Shown here: piece after piece, positions 24,890 through 32,268 of the stretch | How positions within the stretch are numbered: position 1 is the first letter of the stretch | How the letters are laid out: every line of letters starts with the position of its first letter | The notes under the pieces: generated by a model | Told to the model about the DNA's origin: nothing | The model's database searches: none | The model's input: only the letters and a program-made list of their open reading frames with translations | Position numbers and translations under genes: made by a program | Assembly (NCBI RefSeq): GCF_041601295.1 | Contig: NZ_JBFIII010000024.1 | Coordinates: forward strand, 1-32,303 | Source of the DNA: Immundisolibacter sp. | GTDB taxonomy: Bacteria > Pseudomonadota > Gammaproteobacteria > Immundisolibacterales > Immundisolibacteraceae | Length of the DNA: 32,303 nucleotides | Direction of reading: 5' to 3'

Positions 24890-24912
24890 AGCATAAGTCA
24901 GCCAGGCTTCAG
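24886..24912. terminator. Inverted repeat between rfaE2 and the FadL-type gene
   Basis: CTGAAGC (24886-24892) and GCTTCAG (24906-24912) form a 7-bp stem with a 13-nt loop where two convergent genes meet. It has no U-tract on either side, so a terminator role is only positional inference. Confidence 0.3.
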
Positions 24913-24942
24913 GGACGGACGCGCGCGGCAAGCCGTCGTCTG

Positions 24943-26298
24943 TCAGCGCCAGTTATAGCCCAGTCCCAGGGCGTATTCGTGGTGGGTCACTTGTGCCGGT
25001 CCTAACACCGAGACGCCTCGCAGCTGTTCACGAAAGCCTCGGAAAAAAGAAACCGTTACTTCGTCGCCATTGCGGCGGCGCCAGGTCGCGCCAGCATGGA
25101 CCGAGCGCTCCATGATGCCGGGGTTGAGCAGGGCAAAGCTGATCTGGTCGCTGCCGACCGGACTTTCGCTGTAGTTGAAACCGGCGCGCAGAGTCAGGCG
25201 CGGATCGAATGCATAGCGCAGACCCAGCCGGTAGATATCCTGGTTGTTCCAGCCAAAGCCGTAGCCACCCGGCTTGCCCAGCAACTGCCCGGGCGTTGGC
25301 GCGGTGCCGGCCAGCGGGCCCGGGTTGCCATAGTCGCGCGTGGCCGCGTAAAAGGTCCGTTGCCAGTCGAGGGCAATCGTGACCGCCGGGGTGGCGTGCC
25401 AGGCCAGGCCCAGGTTGACTTCCCCCGGCTGATCGAAGGCGCCATGATCGGGTAGCAGGTTGCGGTACTCGCGCATGCGGGTGCTTTTCAGCGGCGTGGT
25501 GGCGCCGACTCCAAGGTCCAGCCGGTTGTTCGCCTGCCATAGCCAACCGAAGCGTAAACCGATGGCCAGGCTCTTGCCCGTGCCTTCGTTGGTCAGGCCC
25601 GCCGGTTCCCGCGCCGGCAAGCCGCCAGGCAGTGCGCACGCGGGATCGGCGGCGCCCTGAGGCGTGACACAGCCGAACAGGGCCAGGCCTTCGGCCTTGA
25701 AAGTTTGCAGTCCGAACACCAGGCCGACACCCAGCGCATGCTGGTCATTGACCCGCATGGCAAAGCTTGGCACCGCCAGCATGCTGATCTGGCTGATGGA
25801 TAACTCCTCGGTATGGGGAATGCCGGTCGGGCTGCCACCCCCGGCGGCAAGGTCGAGGAAACTTGGTTGGAAGTGGTTACCAATACCGCCGTTGCCGTAA
25901 AGGGCGAAGCCAATCGCTTTGTTGGCGCCAATGCCGTGACGCCAGGCAAGGCCGGGGGCGGGGAACCAGTGCAAGTCAGTCGGTACCTGCACCGAGCCGA
26001 TGTCAACCTTGGTCCACGGACTGTAAAGCGTCACCGCTGCCGTGATCTGGTCATCCACCACCGCCAGGCCAGCCACGTTGTTATGTACCGTGAGTGCGTC
26101 TTCGGGCAGCGCCGTGCCACCACCACCCATGGCCAGCGCCTTGGGGCTGTAGCCCGGCAGGTAAGCGCCGTTGGTGGCGTTGACGGTCATGGCGTTACTG
26201 CCCAGCAGCAGGCCGATCAGGGCGGCGGCGACCGGCATCCGGCTGAATGCGGGCAACCAGGCACTGGGGCGCGCGTCCTTGCGCGTTTGGGTCTCCAT
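24943..26298 (-). CDS. FadL/OmpP1/TodX-family outer-membrane channel
   Basis: Proteins of this family are 14-stranded outer-membrane barrels that let long-chain fatty acids, aromatic hydrocarbons or other hydrophobic molecules enter by lateral diffusion. The 451-residue product has a longish N-region and a signal peptide core (AAALIGLLLGSNAMTVNA). The mature start TNGAYLPGYSPKALAMGGGGTALPEDA, read in two blocks, resembles the FadL hatch domain with its NNVAGL element. Alternating beta strands follow, ending in HHEYALGLGYNWR. A GGAG site precedes the ATG at 26298. It lies 125 nt after the small Rieske-linked gene on the same strand, so it may belong to that operon and supply its substrate. Substrate type cannot be read from the sequence. 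Confidence 0.87.
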   Translation of the reverse strand: METQTRKDARPSAWLPAFSRMPVAAALIGLLLGSNAMTVNATNGAYLPGYSPKALAMGGGGTALPEDALTVHNNVAGLAVVDDQITAAVTLYSPWTKVDIGSVQVPTDLHWFPAPGLAWRHGIGANKAIGFALYGNGGIGNHFQPSFLDLAAGGGSPTGIPHTEELSISQISMLAVPSFAMRVNDQHALGVGLVFGLQTFKAEGLALFGCVTPQGAADPACALPGGLPAREPAGLTNEGTGKSLAIGLRFGWLWQANNRLDLGVGATTPLKSTRMREYRNLLPDHGAFDQPGEVNLGLAWHATPAVTIALDWQRTFYAATRDYGNPGPLAGTAPTPGQLLGKPGGYGFGWNNQDIYRLGLRYAFDPRLTLRAGFNYSESPVGSDQISFALLNPGIMERSVHAGATWRRRNGDEVTVSFFRGFREQLRGVSVLGPAQVTHHEYALGLGYNWR

Positions 26299-26423
26299 GA
26301 CAACTCCGTATAGCCAGGTTTGGGCGCCTGCAAGGGCGCCATTCTTGTGGTTAATCGACCGATACTGCCGTCCATACGCAGCACAGGGCGGAAGGCTGAC
26401 GGCGACCGAATGGCAAGCGGGAT

Positions 26424-26747
26424 CTAAAAGTGGACCTTGAAGCGGCTGTGGTCGAAGCCGAATGGCACCGTTGGCTGGTGGTGCGATTCCACGGCCAGCG
26501 ATACCTCCATCAAGGCCAGCGCCAGATTAAGCAAATGCTGCTCGCGCTCGGGCAAGTCCGGCCACGGCTGGGTCTTCAGGTAGCCCTGAATGGCATCCAG
26601 GCGGGGCAGGACCGCATCGTACAGCGCCTGCAATTCGCTGAACGGCCCCTTCAGGCGTTCGGAATGGCGTTCGCGTTCGGTCGGCAGCGCGAACCGGTCG
26701 GCATACATTTGCAGGTCGGCAAAGGCGTCCGGTAGGGGGTGTGGCAT
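26424..26747 (-). CDS. Small conserved-looking protein coupled to the Rieske oxygenase
   Basis: The 107-residue product has no signal peptide or membrane segment. It is largely helical, with FADLQMYADRFALPTERER, ELQALYDAVLPRLDAIQGYL, then LLNLALALMEVSLAVE and a short tail ending VPFGFDHSRFKVHF. I recall similar small proteins beside Rieske oxygenase genes but know no family name or function; it could be an assembly, ferredoxin-docking or subunit-like partner. The start region reads GTGATG directly after the oxygenase stop. I use the ATG at 26747, 8 nt after the GGAGG inside the oxygenase 3' end; the GTG at 26750 is also possible. The arrangement implies coupled translation in roughly matched amounts. 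Confidence 0.82.
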   Translation of the reverse strand: MPHPLPDAFADLQMYADRFALPTERERHSERLKGPFSELQALYDAVLPRLDAIQGYLKTQPWPDLPEREQHLLNLALALMEVSLAVESHHQPTVPFGFDHSRFKVHF

Positions 26748-26750
26748 CAC

Positions 26751-27971
26751 TCAGGCCTCCCCGTTTACCCAGCGCAGCACATTGCTGTACTGGTGGCGCA
26801 CGGCGATTTCCATCATGGGACTGGTGGTCAGGTGCTTTAGCACACCGGACTTCAGTGCCTTGTGGGTGGTCTCCATGGTGCTCAGATCCTCATACAGCAG
26901 ATCGCGCAGCAGCACCTTGGTGTGTTCCTGGGCGATGCGCTGGCCGACGTCGGCAGCGGCGAACTGATAGATGTCCATCGACCACTCGGTTTCGTCGGCG
27001 CTGACCGGCCAGAAGTTGTACGTGAAATACCAGCCTGGACCGACATCGACGAAGAAATTCGGGAAGAACACGTTGATGTCGAAGTACCAGCGTGGATCGT
27101 CGCTGGGGTTGGTGCCGGGCAGGCGCGGCGCCTGTTCGTTGGCGGCGAAACTCGCGCCCAGCTGCCAGGCGGCGCCGCAGACCGGTGTGACATCCACGCG
27201 GCTGGCCATGCGGTTGCTGGCGGAGTGATGCGGTGGGTAGAAGCGGGCCGAGGCCAGCGTGTTGAACTCCTCACGCAGGTCGATCGGGATCGAGCAGCCC
27301 GGCAGCGAGCGGGCGTGCACCATGCCCACGTGATAGGTCTCGTGGAAAGCGTCGATGAAGGTCTTCCAGTTCACCGCCACGCGCGCGCTGTAGCGGGCCA
27401 CGCGCTCCATCTGGTCGAATGGGTAGCCGTCGATCTGCTGGCCAAGACCGCCCAGGAATTCAGCCAGCGGCCACTGGGGCTGGGCGTTCCAGTTCACGAA
27501 AACGAACCCATTCCAGGTGTTACAGGTGACCGGCACCAGGGCCATGCGTGATTTGTCGATGTCGGGAAAATATTCGTCGGCCGGCAGCGCGCGCAGGCTA
27601 CCGTCCAGGTCGAAGGTCCAGCCGTGATAGCCACACACGAAGGTACGTGTGTTGCCCTCGCAGCCGTAGCGGGCGGCGATCTGGTTGCCACGGTGGGTGC
27701 AGATATTGTGAAACGCCCGCAAAGCACCGTCCCGGCCGCGTACCAGCAGCACCGAAGCGTTCCAGATCTCGACCTCGAATACCTTGAAGTCGCCAACATT
27801 TGGCAGGTCTTCCGTGCGGCACAGGTTGAGCCAGGCGCGCTTGAAAATGGCCTCCCGTTCGCGCTCGAAAAACTCCGCCGAGACGTAGGGCTCGACCGGG
27901 ATCGGGCCATCGACCAGCGTCGGTGCATCAGTCGTGATGCGGGTAGCGAGTTCAGGGTTGATCGCGTTCAT
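26751..27971 (-). CDS. Rieske non-haem iron oxygenase, large (alpha) subunit
   Basis: These oxygenases add oxygen to aromatic or other ring substrates, or remove methyl groups, using electrons from a reductase. The 406-residue protein has an N-terminal Rieske [2Fe-2S] domain with CTH (Cys91, His93) and CGYH (Cys113, His116). The catalytic domain has the mononuclear iron site ETYHVGMVH (Glu211, His214, His219) and a likely Asp ligand in YEDLST (Asp362). Glu replaces the Asp that bridges subunits in naphthalene dioxygenase, as in several other Rieske branches. GGAGGAG precedes the ATG at 27971. No ferredoxin, reductase or beta subunit gene is in the window, so electrons must come from elsewhere. 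Substrate unknown. Confidence 0.93.
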   Translation of the reverse strand: MNAINPELATRITTDAPTLVDGPIPVEPYVSAEFFEREREAIFKRAWLNLCRTEDLPNVGDFKVFEVEIWNASVLLVRGRDGALRAFHNICTHRGNQIAARYGCEGNTRTFVCGYHGWTFDLDGSLRALPADEYFPDIDKSRMALVPVTCNTWNGFVFVNWNAQPQWPLAEFLGGLGQQIDGYPFDQMERVARYSARVAVNWKTFIDAFHETYHVGMVHARSLPGCSIPIDLREEFNTLASARFYPPHHSASNRMASRVDVTPVCGAAWQLGASFAANEQAPRLPGTNPSDDPRWYFDINVFFPNFFVDVGPGWYFTYNFWPVSADETEWSMDIYQFAAADVGQRIAQEHTKVLLRDLLYEDLSTMETTHKALKSGVLKHLTTSPMMEIAVRHQYSNVLRWVNGEA

Positions 27972-28231
27972 GGTCGCTCCTCCGGATGGGCAACACAGCG
28001 GCCAGACAGGTTTATTAGCCTCGGCGTGTCTGCTCGAAGGTGGCAGGCTTGTCGGGGCTGAGCGCGATTCGCTGGCATCGACCGCGCGCTTGAGCATACT
28101 AGATCAGCTGCCCAGGGTTGAGTACAGGACAGGACAGGGGATCTTTGGCCCAACCCGCCCACTAATCCGTTGCGATCGTTGTGTTGCTAAAGTCCCTGTC
28201 ACGCCCGGCGTTCATCCTGGGCGCAAGGCCG
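27972..28231. promoter_or_regulatory. Intergenic region upstream of the Rieske oxygenase gene
   Basis: This non-coding stretch separates the minus-strand oxygenase operon from the MITE-like element and the plus-strand methyltransferase gene. It should hold the oxygenase promoter, but I see no convincing -35/-10 pair. A short GGACA direct repeat (ACAGGACAGGACAGG near 28125-28140) is the only other visible pattern. Open frames here are short and unconvincing. Confidence 0.4.
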
Positions 28232-28295
28232 CAGTTTAAGGAGACGCTGAAGTATTTGGTGTTTCCCGCAGTGCACGGATGCGCTGCCAATATCT

Positions 28296-28310
28296 GTGGC
28301 TGTAAGCCAC
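28296..28310. repeat. Short hairpin inside the MITE-like element
   Basis: GTGGCT (28296-28301) and AGCCAC (28305-28310) form a perfect 6-bp stem with a 3-nt loop, the first of three hairpins inside the element. Confidence 0.6.
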
Positions 28311-28321
28311 TGATTTTGTGA

Positions 28322-28351
28322 GTCATCGGAAAACCACGCTTTTCCGATGAC
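28322..28351. repeat. 12-bp perfect hairpin inside the MITE-like element
   Basis: GTCATCGGAAAA (28322-28333) and TTTTCCGATGAC (28340-28351) are exact reverse complements around a 6-nt loop, CCACGC. In plus-strand RNA this is a stable stem with an internal U-run, in minus-strand RNA likewise. It could stop or attenuate transcription entering from either side. Confidence 0.8.
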
Positions 28352-28353
28352 GG

Positions 28354-28387
28354 GCGCTGAGAAATCCAGGAGGGATTTATTCAGCGC
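28354..28387. repeat. Subterminal hairpin with purine-rich loop
   Basis: GCGCTGA (28354-28360) pairs with TCAGCGC (28381-28387), and inside it AAATCC (28362-28367) pairs with GGATTT (28373-28378), leaving a 5-nt AGGAG loop. The right arm is part of the terminal repeat, so the end of the element folds back on an inner copy of itself. Confidence 0.75.
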
Positions 28388-28455
28388 TTCCTTAAACTGG
28401 TGCCCAAATCCCTACGATCGCCCTGGCCCGTCGCATCCCCCCTGGAGAACGACAT

Positions 28456-29472
28456 ATGACTGACCGCATCGGGCAGATGCACAAGCTGGTCGATTATTTC
28501 GTCGGCTATAACGCCACCCGCTTTATCGAGCTGGGCGTCGACACCGGGCTGTTTGGTGCGCTGGCGGCCGCAGCCGATGGCATTACGCCGGTGGCGCTCG
28601 CGGCGCAGCAAGGGCTGAATGCGGAGTATCTGCGCCATTTTCTGCAAACAGGCTATGCACTGGAATTGCTGGAGCAGGACGACGGCCATTACCGACTGGC
28701 GCCGCACATGGCGGCACTGCTGGCGCGCCCGGAGCACAACAGTTATTTGGGTGCGCTGGCCGGCTTTCATCATGTCAGTGGGCGGGATTTCGATCGCATG
28801 GCCCAGTTGCTGCGCAGCGGTGATGCCTACACCTTCCAGCAGCATGATGCGGATTTCATCGATGGCGTAGCGAAGGTCACGGCCGGCATCGCCGGCTTTG
28901 TCGTCGGCAGCATCCTGCCCGGCCTGCCGGAACTGGCCGGACGCGACGACGTGGCGGTGCTCGATCTTGGCTGCGGTGCAGGCGGTACCCTGCTGGCCCT
29001 GGCCCGCGCCTACCCCCATGGCCGACTGCTCGGCGTGGACGTGGAGCCGCGTTCGGTCGAGCAGGCGAACGCCCGCCTGGCGCAAGCGGGGGTGGCGCAG
29101 CGCGCACAGGCGCGCCTGGCAGCGGCCGAGAGCCAGCAGCAGGAAGCGGCATTTGATCTCGTGACGCTGATCCAGGTGTTGCACGAAACCGTGCCCACCG
29201 TGCGCGCCGAAATCCTGGCTCGTGCCCACGCCGCTCTGAAACCGGGCGGCCTACTGCTGGTGGTGGACGAGCCCTACCCCGAGCATGTCGAGGATCTGCG
29301 ATCCGCCAAGAGCTGTGCCATGACGCAATTCATCGAGCGCTTCTGGGGTAATGAGTTGTTGTCGTTGCCGCAGCAAAAAGCATTAATCGAGTCGGCTGGC
29401 CTGCGCGTCGACGCGCAATCAGTGCCGCCGCCGGGGCTGGTCAGCGTGACTGTTGCCCGCCGGGTTAGCTGA
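28456..29472 (+). CDS. SAM-dependent methyltransferase with winged-helix dimer domain
   Basis: The 338-residue protein has an N-terminal helical, winged-helix-like domain (about 1-90, with GVDTGLFGALAAAADGITPVALA split by the wing, and YLRHFLQTGYALELLEQ) like those that dimerise small-molecule O-methyltransferases. A Rossmann methyltransferase domain follows. Its SAM motif I is VLDLGCGAGG (168-177), the acidic end of strand 2 is LLGVDVEP, and LIQVLHETV and ALKPGGLLLVVDEPY are motifs IV to VI. The acceptor is unknown; oxygen methylation of a hydroxylated ring is a reasonable guess given the neighbours. A GGAG site precedes the ATG at 28456, 57 nt downstream of the MITE-like element. The next gene starts 22 nt after its stop, so they form an operon. 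Confidence 0.88.
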   Translation: MTDRIGQMHKLVDYFVGYNATRFIELGVDTGLFGALAAAADGITPVALAAQQGLNAEYLRHFLQTGYALELLEQDDGHYRLAPHMAALLARPEHNSYLGALAGFHHVSGRDFDRMAQLLRSGDAYTFQQHDADFIDGVAKVTAGIAGFVVGSILPGLPELAGRDDVAVLDLGCGAGGTLLALARAYPHGRLLGVDVEPRSVEQANARLAQAGVAQRAQARLAAAESQQQEAAFDLVTLIQVLHETVPTVRAEILARAHAALKPGGLLLVVDEPYPEHVEDLRSAKSCAMTQFIERFWGNELLSLPQQKALIESAGLRVDAQSVPPPGLVSVTVARRVS

Positions 29473-29494
29473 GCGTCCAAATACGGGGGGGGTG

Positions 29495-31213
29495 ATGACC
29501 GAGTCGCGCGGCTTCAAGCGGAGACAGTTTCTTGCCGGTAGCGCTGGCTTGCTCGGCGCGGGTCTTATCGGCCGGCCTGCCTTGCTTGCCGCCGAAGTCG
29601 ATCGCTACGACCAGGAAACCGATGTCCTGGTGGTCGGCACCGGCGCCGCCGGTTCCAGCGCTGCATTGTTTGCCCGGCAGGCTGGCGCGGCGGTCATGGT
29701 GGTCGAGAAGGCCGACTACTTTGGCGGCACCACGGCCAAGTCGCAGGGCGGCTACTGGATGCCCGCCAACAGCCTGATGCGCGCCCAGGGTCTGACCGAC
29801 CCCAAGCCGCAGGCCATGCGTTACATGGCGCGACTGGCGTTTCCGACGCTGTATAACCCGACCGCCACGGGTCTTGGCCTGCCGGCCGACGCCTACGCGC
29901 TGATTGAAACGTTTTATGACAACGCCGCGCGGGTAGTTGACGCCCTGGAGGAGATGGAGGCGCTTCGATCCACCTTTTTCCCGGGCGCCGATGGTGTGGC
30001 CTGGATGCCGGATTACTACCCGACCCTGCCCGAAAACGCTGCCCCGTATGGGCGCATTCTGCAGCCGCGCAAGGCCGACGGTAGCGCCGGCATGGGCGAG
30101 GAGATCGCACGCCAGTTACAGGCTGCGCTCAGCCAGCGACAGATTCCGGTTCTCTACAGACATCGCGCCGGGCGCCTGGTATTGGATGAGGCCGGCGCGG
30201 TGCAGGGTCTGGAGCTGCAAACCCCTGAGGGTGCCCACCGCATCCGTGCCCATCGCGGGGTCATCTTCGGAACTGGCGGGTTTATCCATAATCCGGTGCT
30301 GCGCCGGCAATTCTTGCGCGGGCCCGTGTATGGCGGCTGCACGGTGCCGGCTGCGGAGGGTGATTTCGTCCCCATCGCACAAGCGGCCGGCGCGCAGTTT
30401 GGAAACATGCAAAACGCGTGGTGGGCGGAAATCCTGTTCGAGCAGGCCATCCACAACTCGGCCGTGCCGATGAACGTGTTTGTACCGCCCGGCGATTCGA
30501 TGCTGCAGGTCAACCGCTACGGTCGCCGCTACGTAAACGAGAAATTCGTCTACAACGAGCGCTCGCAGGCGCATTTCGTGTGGGACGCACGGCGTGCCGA
30601 GTACAGCCAGCTGCTCACGTTCATGGTGTATGACCAGCGCACCGCCAGCCAGTTTGCCGGTCTGTTTCCGCTACCGCCCGAAACCGCGCCGTACGTGATC
30701 AGCGGTGCGGACTTTGGGGCGTTGACGGCCGCGCTGTCGGCGCGCCTGACGCAGCTTGCCCCGCACAGTGGCGGTTTTAGCCTGGACGCGGATTTCGCCG
30801 GCAATCTCGGCGCCAGCGTGGCGCGCTTCAATGACCTTGCCCGACAGGGTAAGGACGACGACTTCGGCCGCGGCGAGTCGCCGACCGACCAGTTCTTCCA
30901 TACCCTGTACCGCCTGCCGGGCCAGCACAACGAGTTTCCGGACGCCACCCTGCACCCGCTGGCTGATACCGGCCCATACCACGCCATCATCCTGTGCGCC
31001 GGGGTACTCGATACCAAGGGCGGGCCGGTAATCGACACCCACAGCCGGGTGCTGGATGGGTACGGTGAGCCAATCGCAGGTCTGTACGGCGCGGGTAACT
31101 GTATTGCCGCACCCGCCGGGCAGGCCTACTGGTCGGCCGGCGCCACCATTGGCGCGGCGCTGGTGTTCGGCGCTCTGGCTGGCCAGCATGCGGCGACCCG
31201 GCGCGGCCGGTGA
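29495..31213 (+). CDS. Tat-exported FAD dehydrogenase, 3-ketosteroid dehydrogenase-like
   Basis: The 572-residue protein starts with a twin-arginine signal (KRRQFLAG then GLLGAGLIG and LLAAE), so it is probably folded with FAD and exported to the periplasm. The FAD-binding-2 domain shows DVLVVGTGAAGSSAALFARQ (43-62), VVEKADYFGGTTAKSQGG and, later, GVIFGTGGF. The C-terminal GNCIAAPAGQAYWSAGATIG has Tyr and Gly spaced as in the delta-1-ketosteroid dehydrogenase active site (Tyr487 and Gly491 in the Rhodococcus enzyme, by memory). It may dehydrogenate a cyclic ketone or reduce an enone; fumarate-reductase-like chemistry is an alternative. The start is the ATG at 29495 (GTGATG context, preceded by a run of seven G). 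It follows the methyltransferase gene closely. Confidence 0.85.
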   Translation: MTESRGFKRRQFLAGSAGLLGAGLIGRPALLAAEVDRYDQETDVLVVGTGAAGSSAALFARQAGAAVMVVEKADYFGGTTAKSQGGYWMPANSLMRAQGLTDPKPQAMRYMARLAFPTLYNPTATGLGLPADAYALIETFYDNAARVVDALEEMEALRSTFFPGADGVAWMPDYYPTLPENAAPYGRILQPRKADGSAGMGEEIARQLQAALSQRQIPVLYRHRAGRLVLDEAGAVQGLELQTPEGAHRIRAHRGVIFGTGGFIHNPVLRRQFLRGPVYGGCTVPAAEGDFVPIAQAAGAQFGNMQNAWWAEILFEQAIHNSAVPMNVFVPPGDSMLQVNRYGRRYVNEKFVYNERSQAHFVWDARRAEYSQLLTFMVYDQRTASQFAGLFPLPPETAPYVISGADFGALTAALSARLTQLAPHSGGFSLDADFAGNLGASVARFNDLARQGKDDDFGRGESPTDQFFHTLYRLPGQHNEFPDATLHPLADTGPYHAIILCAGVLDTKGGPVIDTHSRVLDGYGEPIAGLYGAGNCIAAPAGQAYWSAGATIGAALVFGALAGQHAATRRGR

Positions 31214-31219
31214 GCGAGG

Positions 31220-32113
31220 TCAGGTGATGTCCGTACGCCGCCGCTCACCAGCCGTTGTGGCATACAGCAGGGTGGTGATCTGCTCCGAGATCAGACCCAT
31301 CAGAAACACCACTACCGCGGTGGTGAACAGCACTGCGCTGCCGTTGGTGAAGCGCCCAACTGTGGCATAGGAATACAGATAGTTGACCAGCCCGGCGACG
31401 AAGCTGATCCCGGACACGGGCGCGAAGATTTTCAGCGGCGCATACAGCGTTGCCACCCGAAAAATGATCAGCAGGAACCGGGCGCCATCGCGCAGTGGGC
31501 GAATGTGGCTGCGACCAGTGCGGCGAGCAGCCACGATCGGCTCATAGGCGACGCTGTAACCGGCGCGAAAGAACGCCATGGTGATGCTGGTCGGATACGA
31601 AAAGCCGTTCGGCAACAGGAACAGGAACTCGCGAAAGCGCGCCGCCCGCACTGCCCGAAAGCCCGAGGTCAGATCGGCGATCCGCTGGCCGGTCATATAG
31701 TTGGCGACGCCGTTGTACAAACGATTGGCCAGCGACCGGCCCACACTGGCCTGTGAGCCGGCGTCACGGGCACCGACCACCATCTGGTAACCCTCGTTCA
31801 GCCGGGCCAGCAGGCGCGGGATGTCGGCCGGGTCGTGCTGACCGTCGGCATCCATGAACACGATCACCTCGCCGCGCGCCGCCCGTGCGCCCGACTTCAC
31901 CGCTCCGCCGTTGCCGATGTTGTAACTGTGTCGTACTTCCTGCACGCCGTGGCGCGCGCACACCTCGCTGGTGTCATCGGTTGAGCCATCGTTAACGACG
32001 ATGATCTGCGCCGCCGGTTGCTGGGCTTTCAGGGTTGGTAGCAGGCGTTCAAGCGCGGCGGCCTCATTTCGAGCCGGCAGCACGATGGACAGTTCGGGCC
32101 GGATTTCGGTCAT
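31220..32113 (-). CDS. Family 2 glycosyltransferase with C-terminal membrane segments
   Basis: The 297-residue protein has a GT-A fold domain with LSIVLPARNEAAALERLL, VVNDGSTDDT (about 39-48), NIGNGGAVKSGARAARG and the metal-binding DAD (88-90) in FMDADGQHDPADI. TSGFRAVR follows, then two C-terminal hydrophobic segments (about 222-245 and 255-282). This layout is that of polyprenyl-phosphate sugar transferases such as the dolichol-phosphate-mannose synthase, GtrB and ArnC group, which load a sugar onto a lipid carrier on the cytoplasmic face. Donor and acceptor are not readable. It converges on the flavoprotein gene with a 6-nt gap. A clear Shine-Dalgarno before the ATG at 32113 is missing. 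Confidence 0.9.
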   Translation of the reverse strand: MTEIRPELSIVLPARNEAAALERLLPTLKAQQPAAQIIVVNDGSTDDTSEVCARHGVQEVRHSYNIGNGGAVKSGARAARGEVIVFMDADGQHDPADIPRLLARLNEGYQMVVGARDAGSQASVGRSLANRLYNGVANYMTGQRIADLTSGFRAVRAARFREFLFLLPNGFSYPTSITMAFFRAGYSVAYEPIVAARRTGRSHIRPLRDGARFLLIIFRVATLYAPLKIFAPVSGISFVAGLVNYLYSYATVGRFTNGSAVLFTTAVVVFLMGLISEQITTLLYATTAGERRRTDIT

Positions 32114-32268
32114 GGCGTGTGCTCGCTAGGCGGGATGATGGGGGTGCGTGGCGCTCACAATATCAGCAGATCCGGCGCACATCCGTCGCAGCCGGTTCTA
32201 GACTCTGCGGCGGTACAGCCACCTGCTTGCCGGTGAAGGCGCTATCAAGGTCCGGAGGGAAACGCGCG
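32114..32268. promoter_or_regulatory. Divergent intergenic region
   Basis: This non-coding stretch separates the glycosyltransferase start from the plus-strand gene at the right edge. It should contain both promoters. The only clear element is GGAGG (32253-32257), the likely ribosome-binding site of the next gene. Confidence 0.4.

Larger units (their letters stand above)
28232..28399. mobile_element. MITE-like element with 20-bp terminal inverted repeats
   Basis: The left end CAGTTTAAGGAGACGCTGAA (28232-28251) and the reverse complement of the right end (28380-28399) match at 18 of 20 bases; the two differing bases are adjacent and swapped (GA against AG). The 168 bp between has no coding frame but holds three hairpins. 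If the flanking TTAA on each side (28236-28239, 28392-28395) is a target duplication, the element proper is 28240-28391 (152 bp). The ends look like those of a short transposon, perhaps of IS5 type, but I cannot name the parent. It lies in the roughly 480-nt space between the oxygenase and methyltransferase genes. Confidence 0.75.

Noticed and set aside
26323..26340. GGCGCC inverted repeat as terminator before the FadL-type gene
   Set aside because: The 6-bp stem has no U-tract in either direction, and the palindromic hexamer is likely by chance at this GC content.
28381..29229. 282-codon minus-strand frame opposite the methyltransferase gene
   Set aside because: It is antisense to a gene with clear SAM-binding motifs and a good start; no family resemblance.
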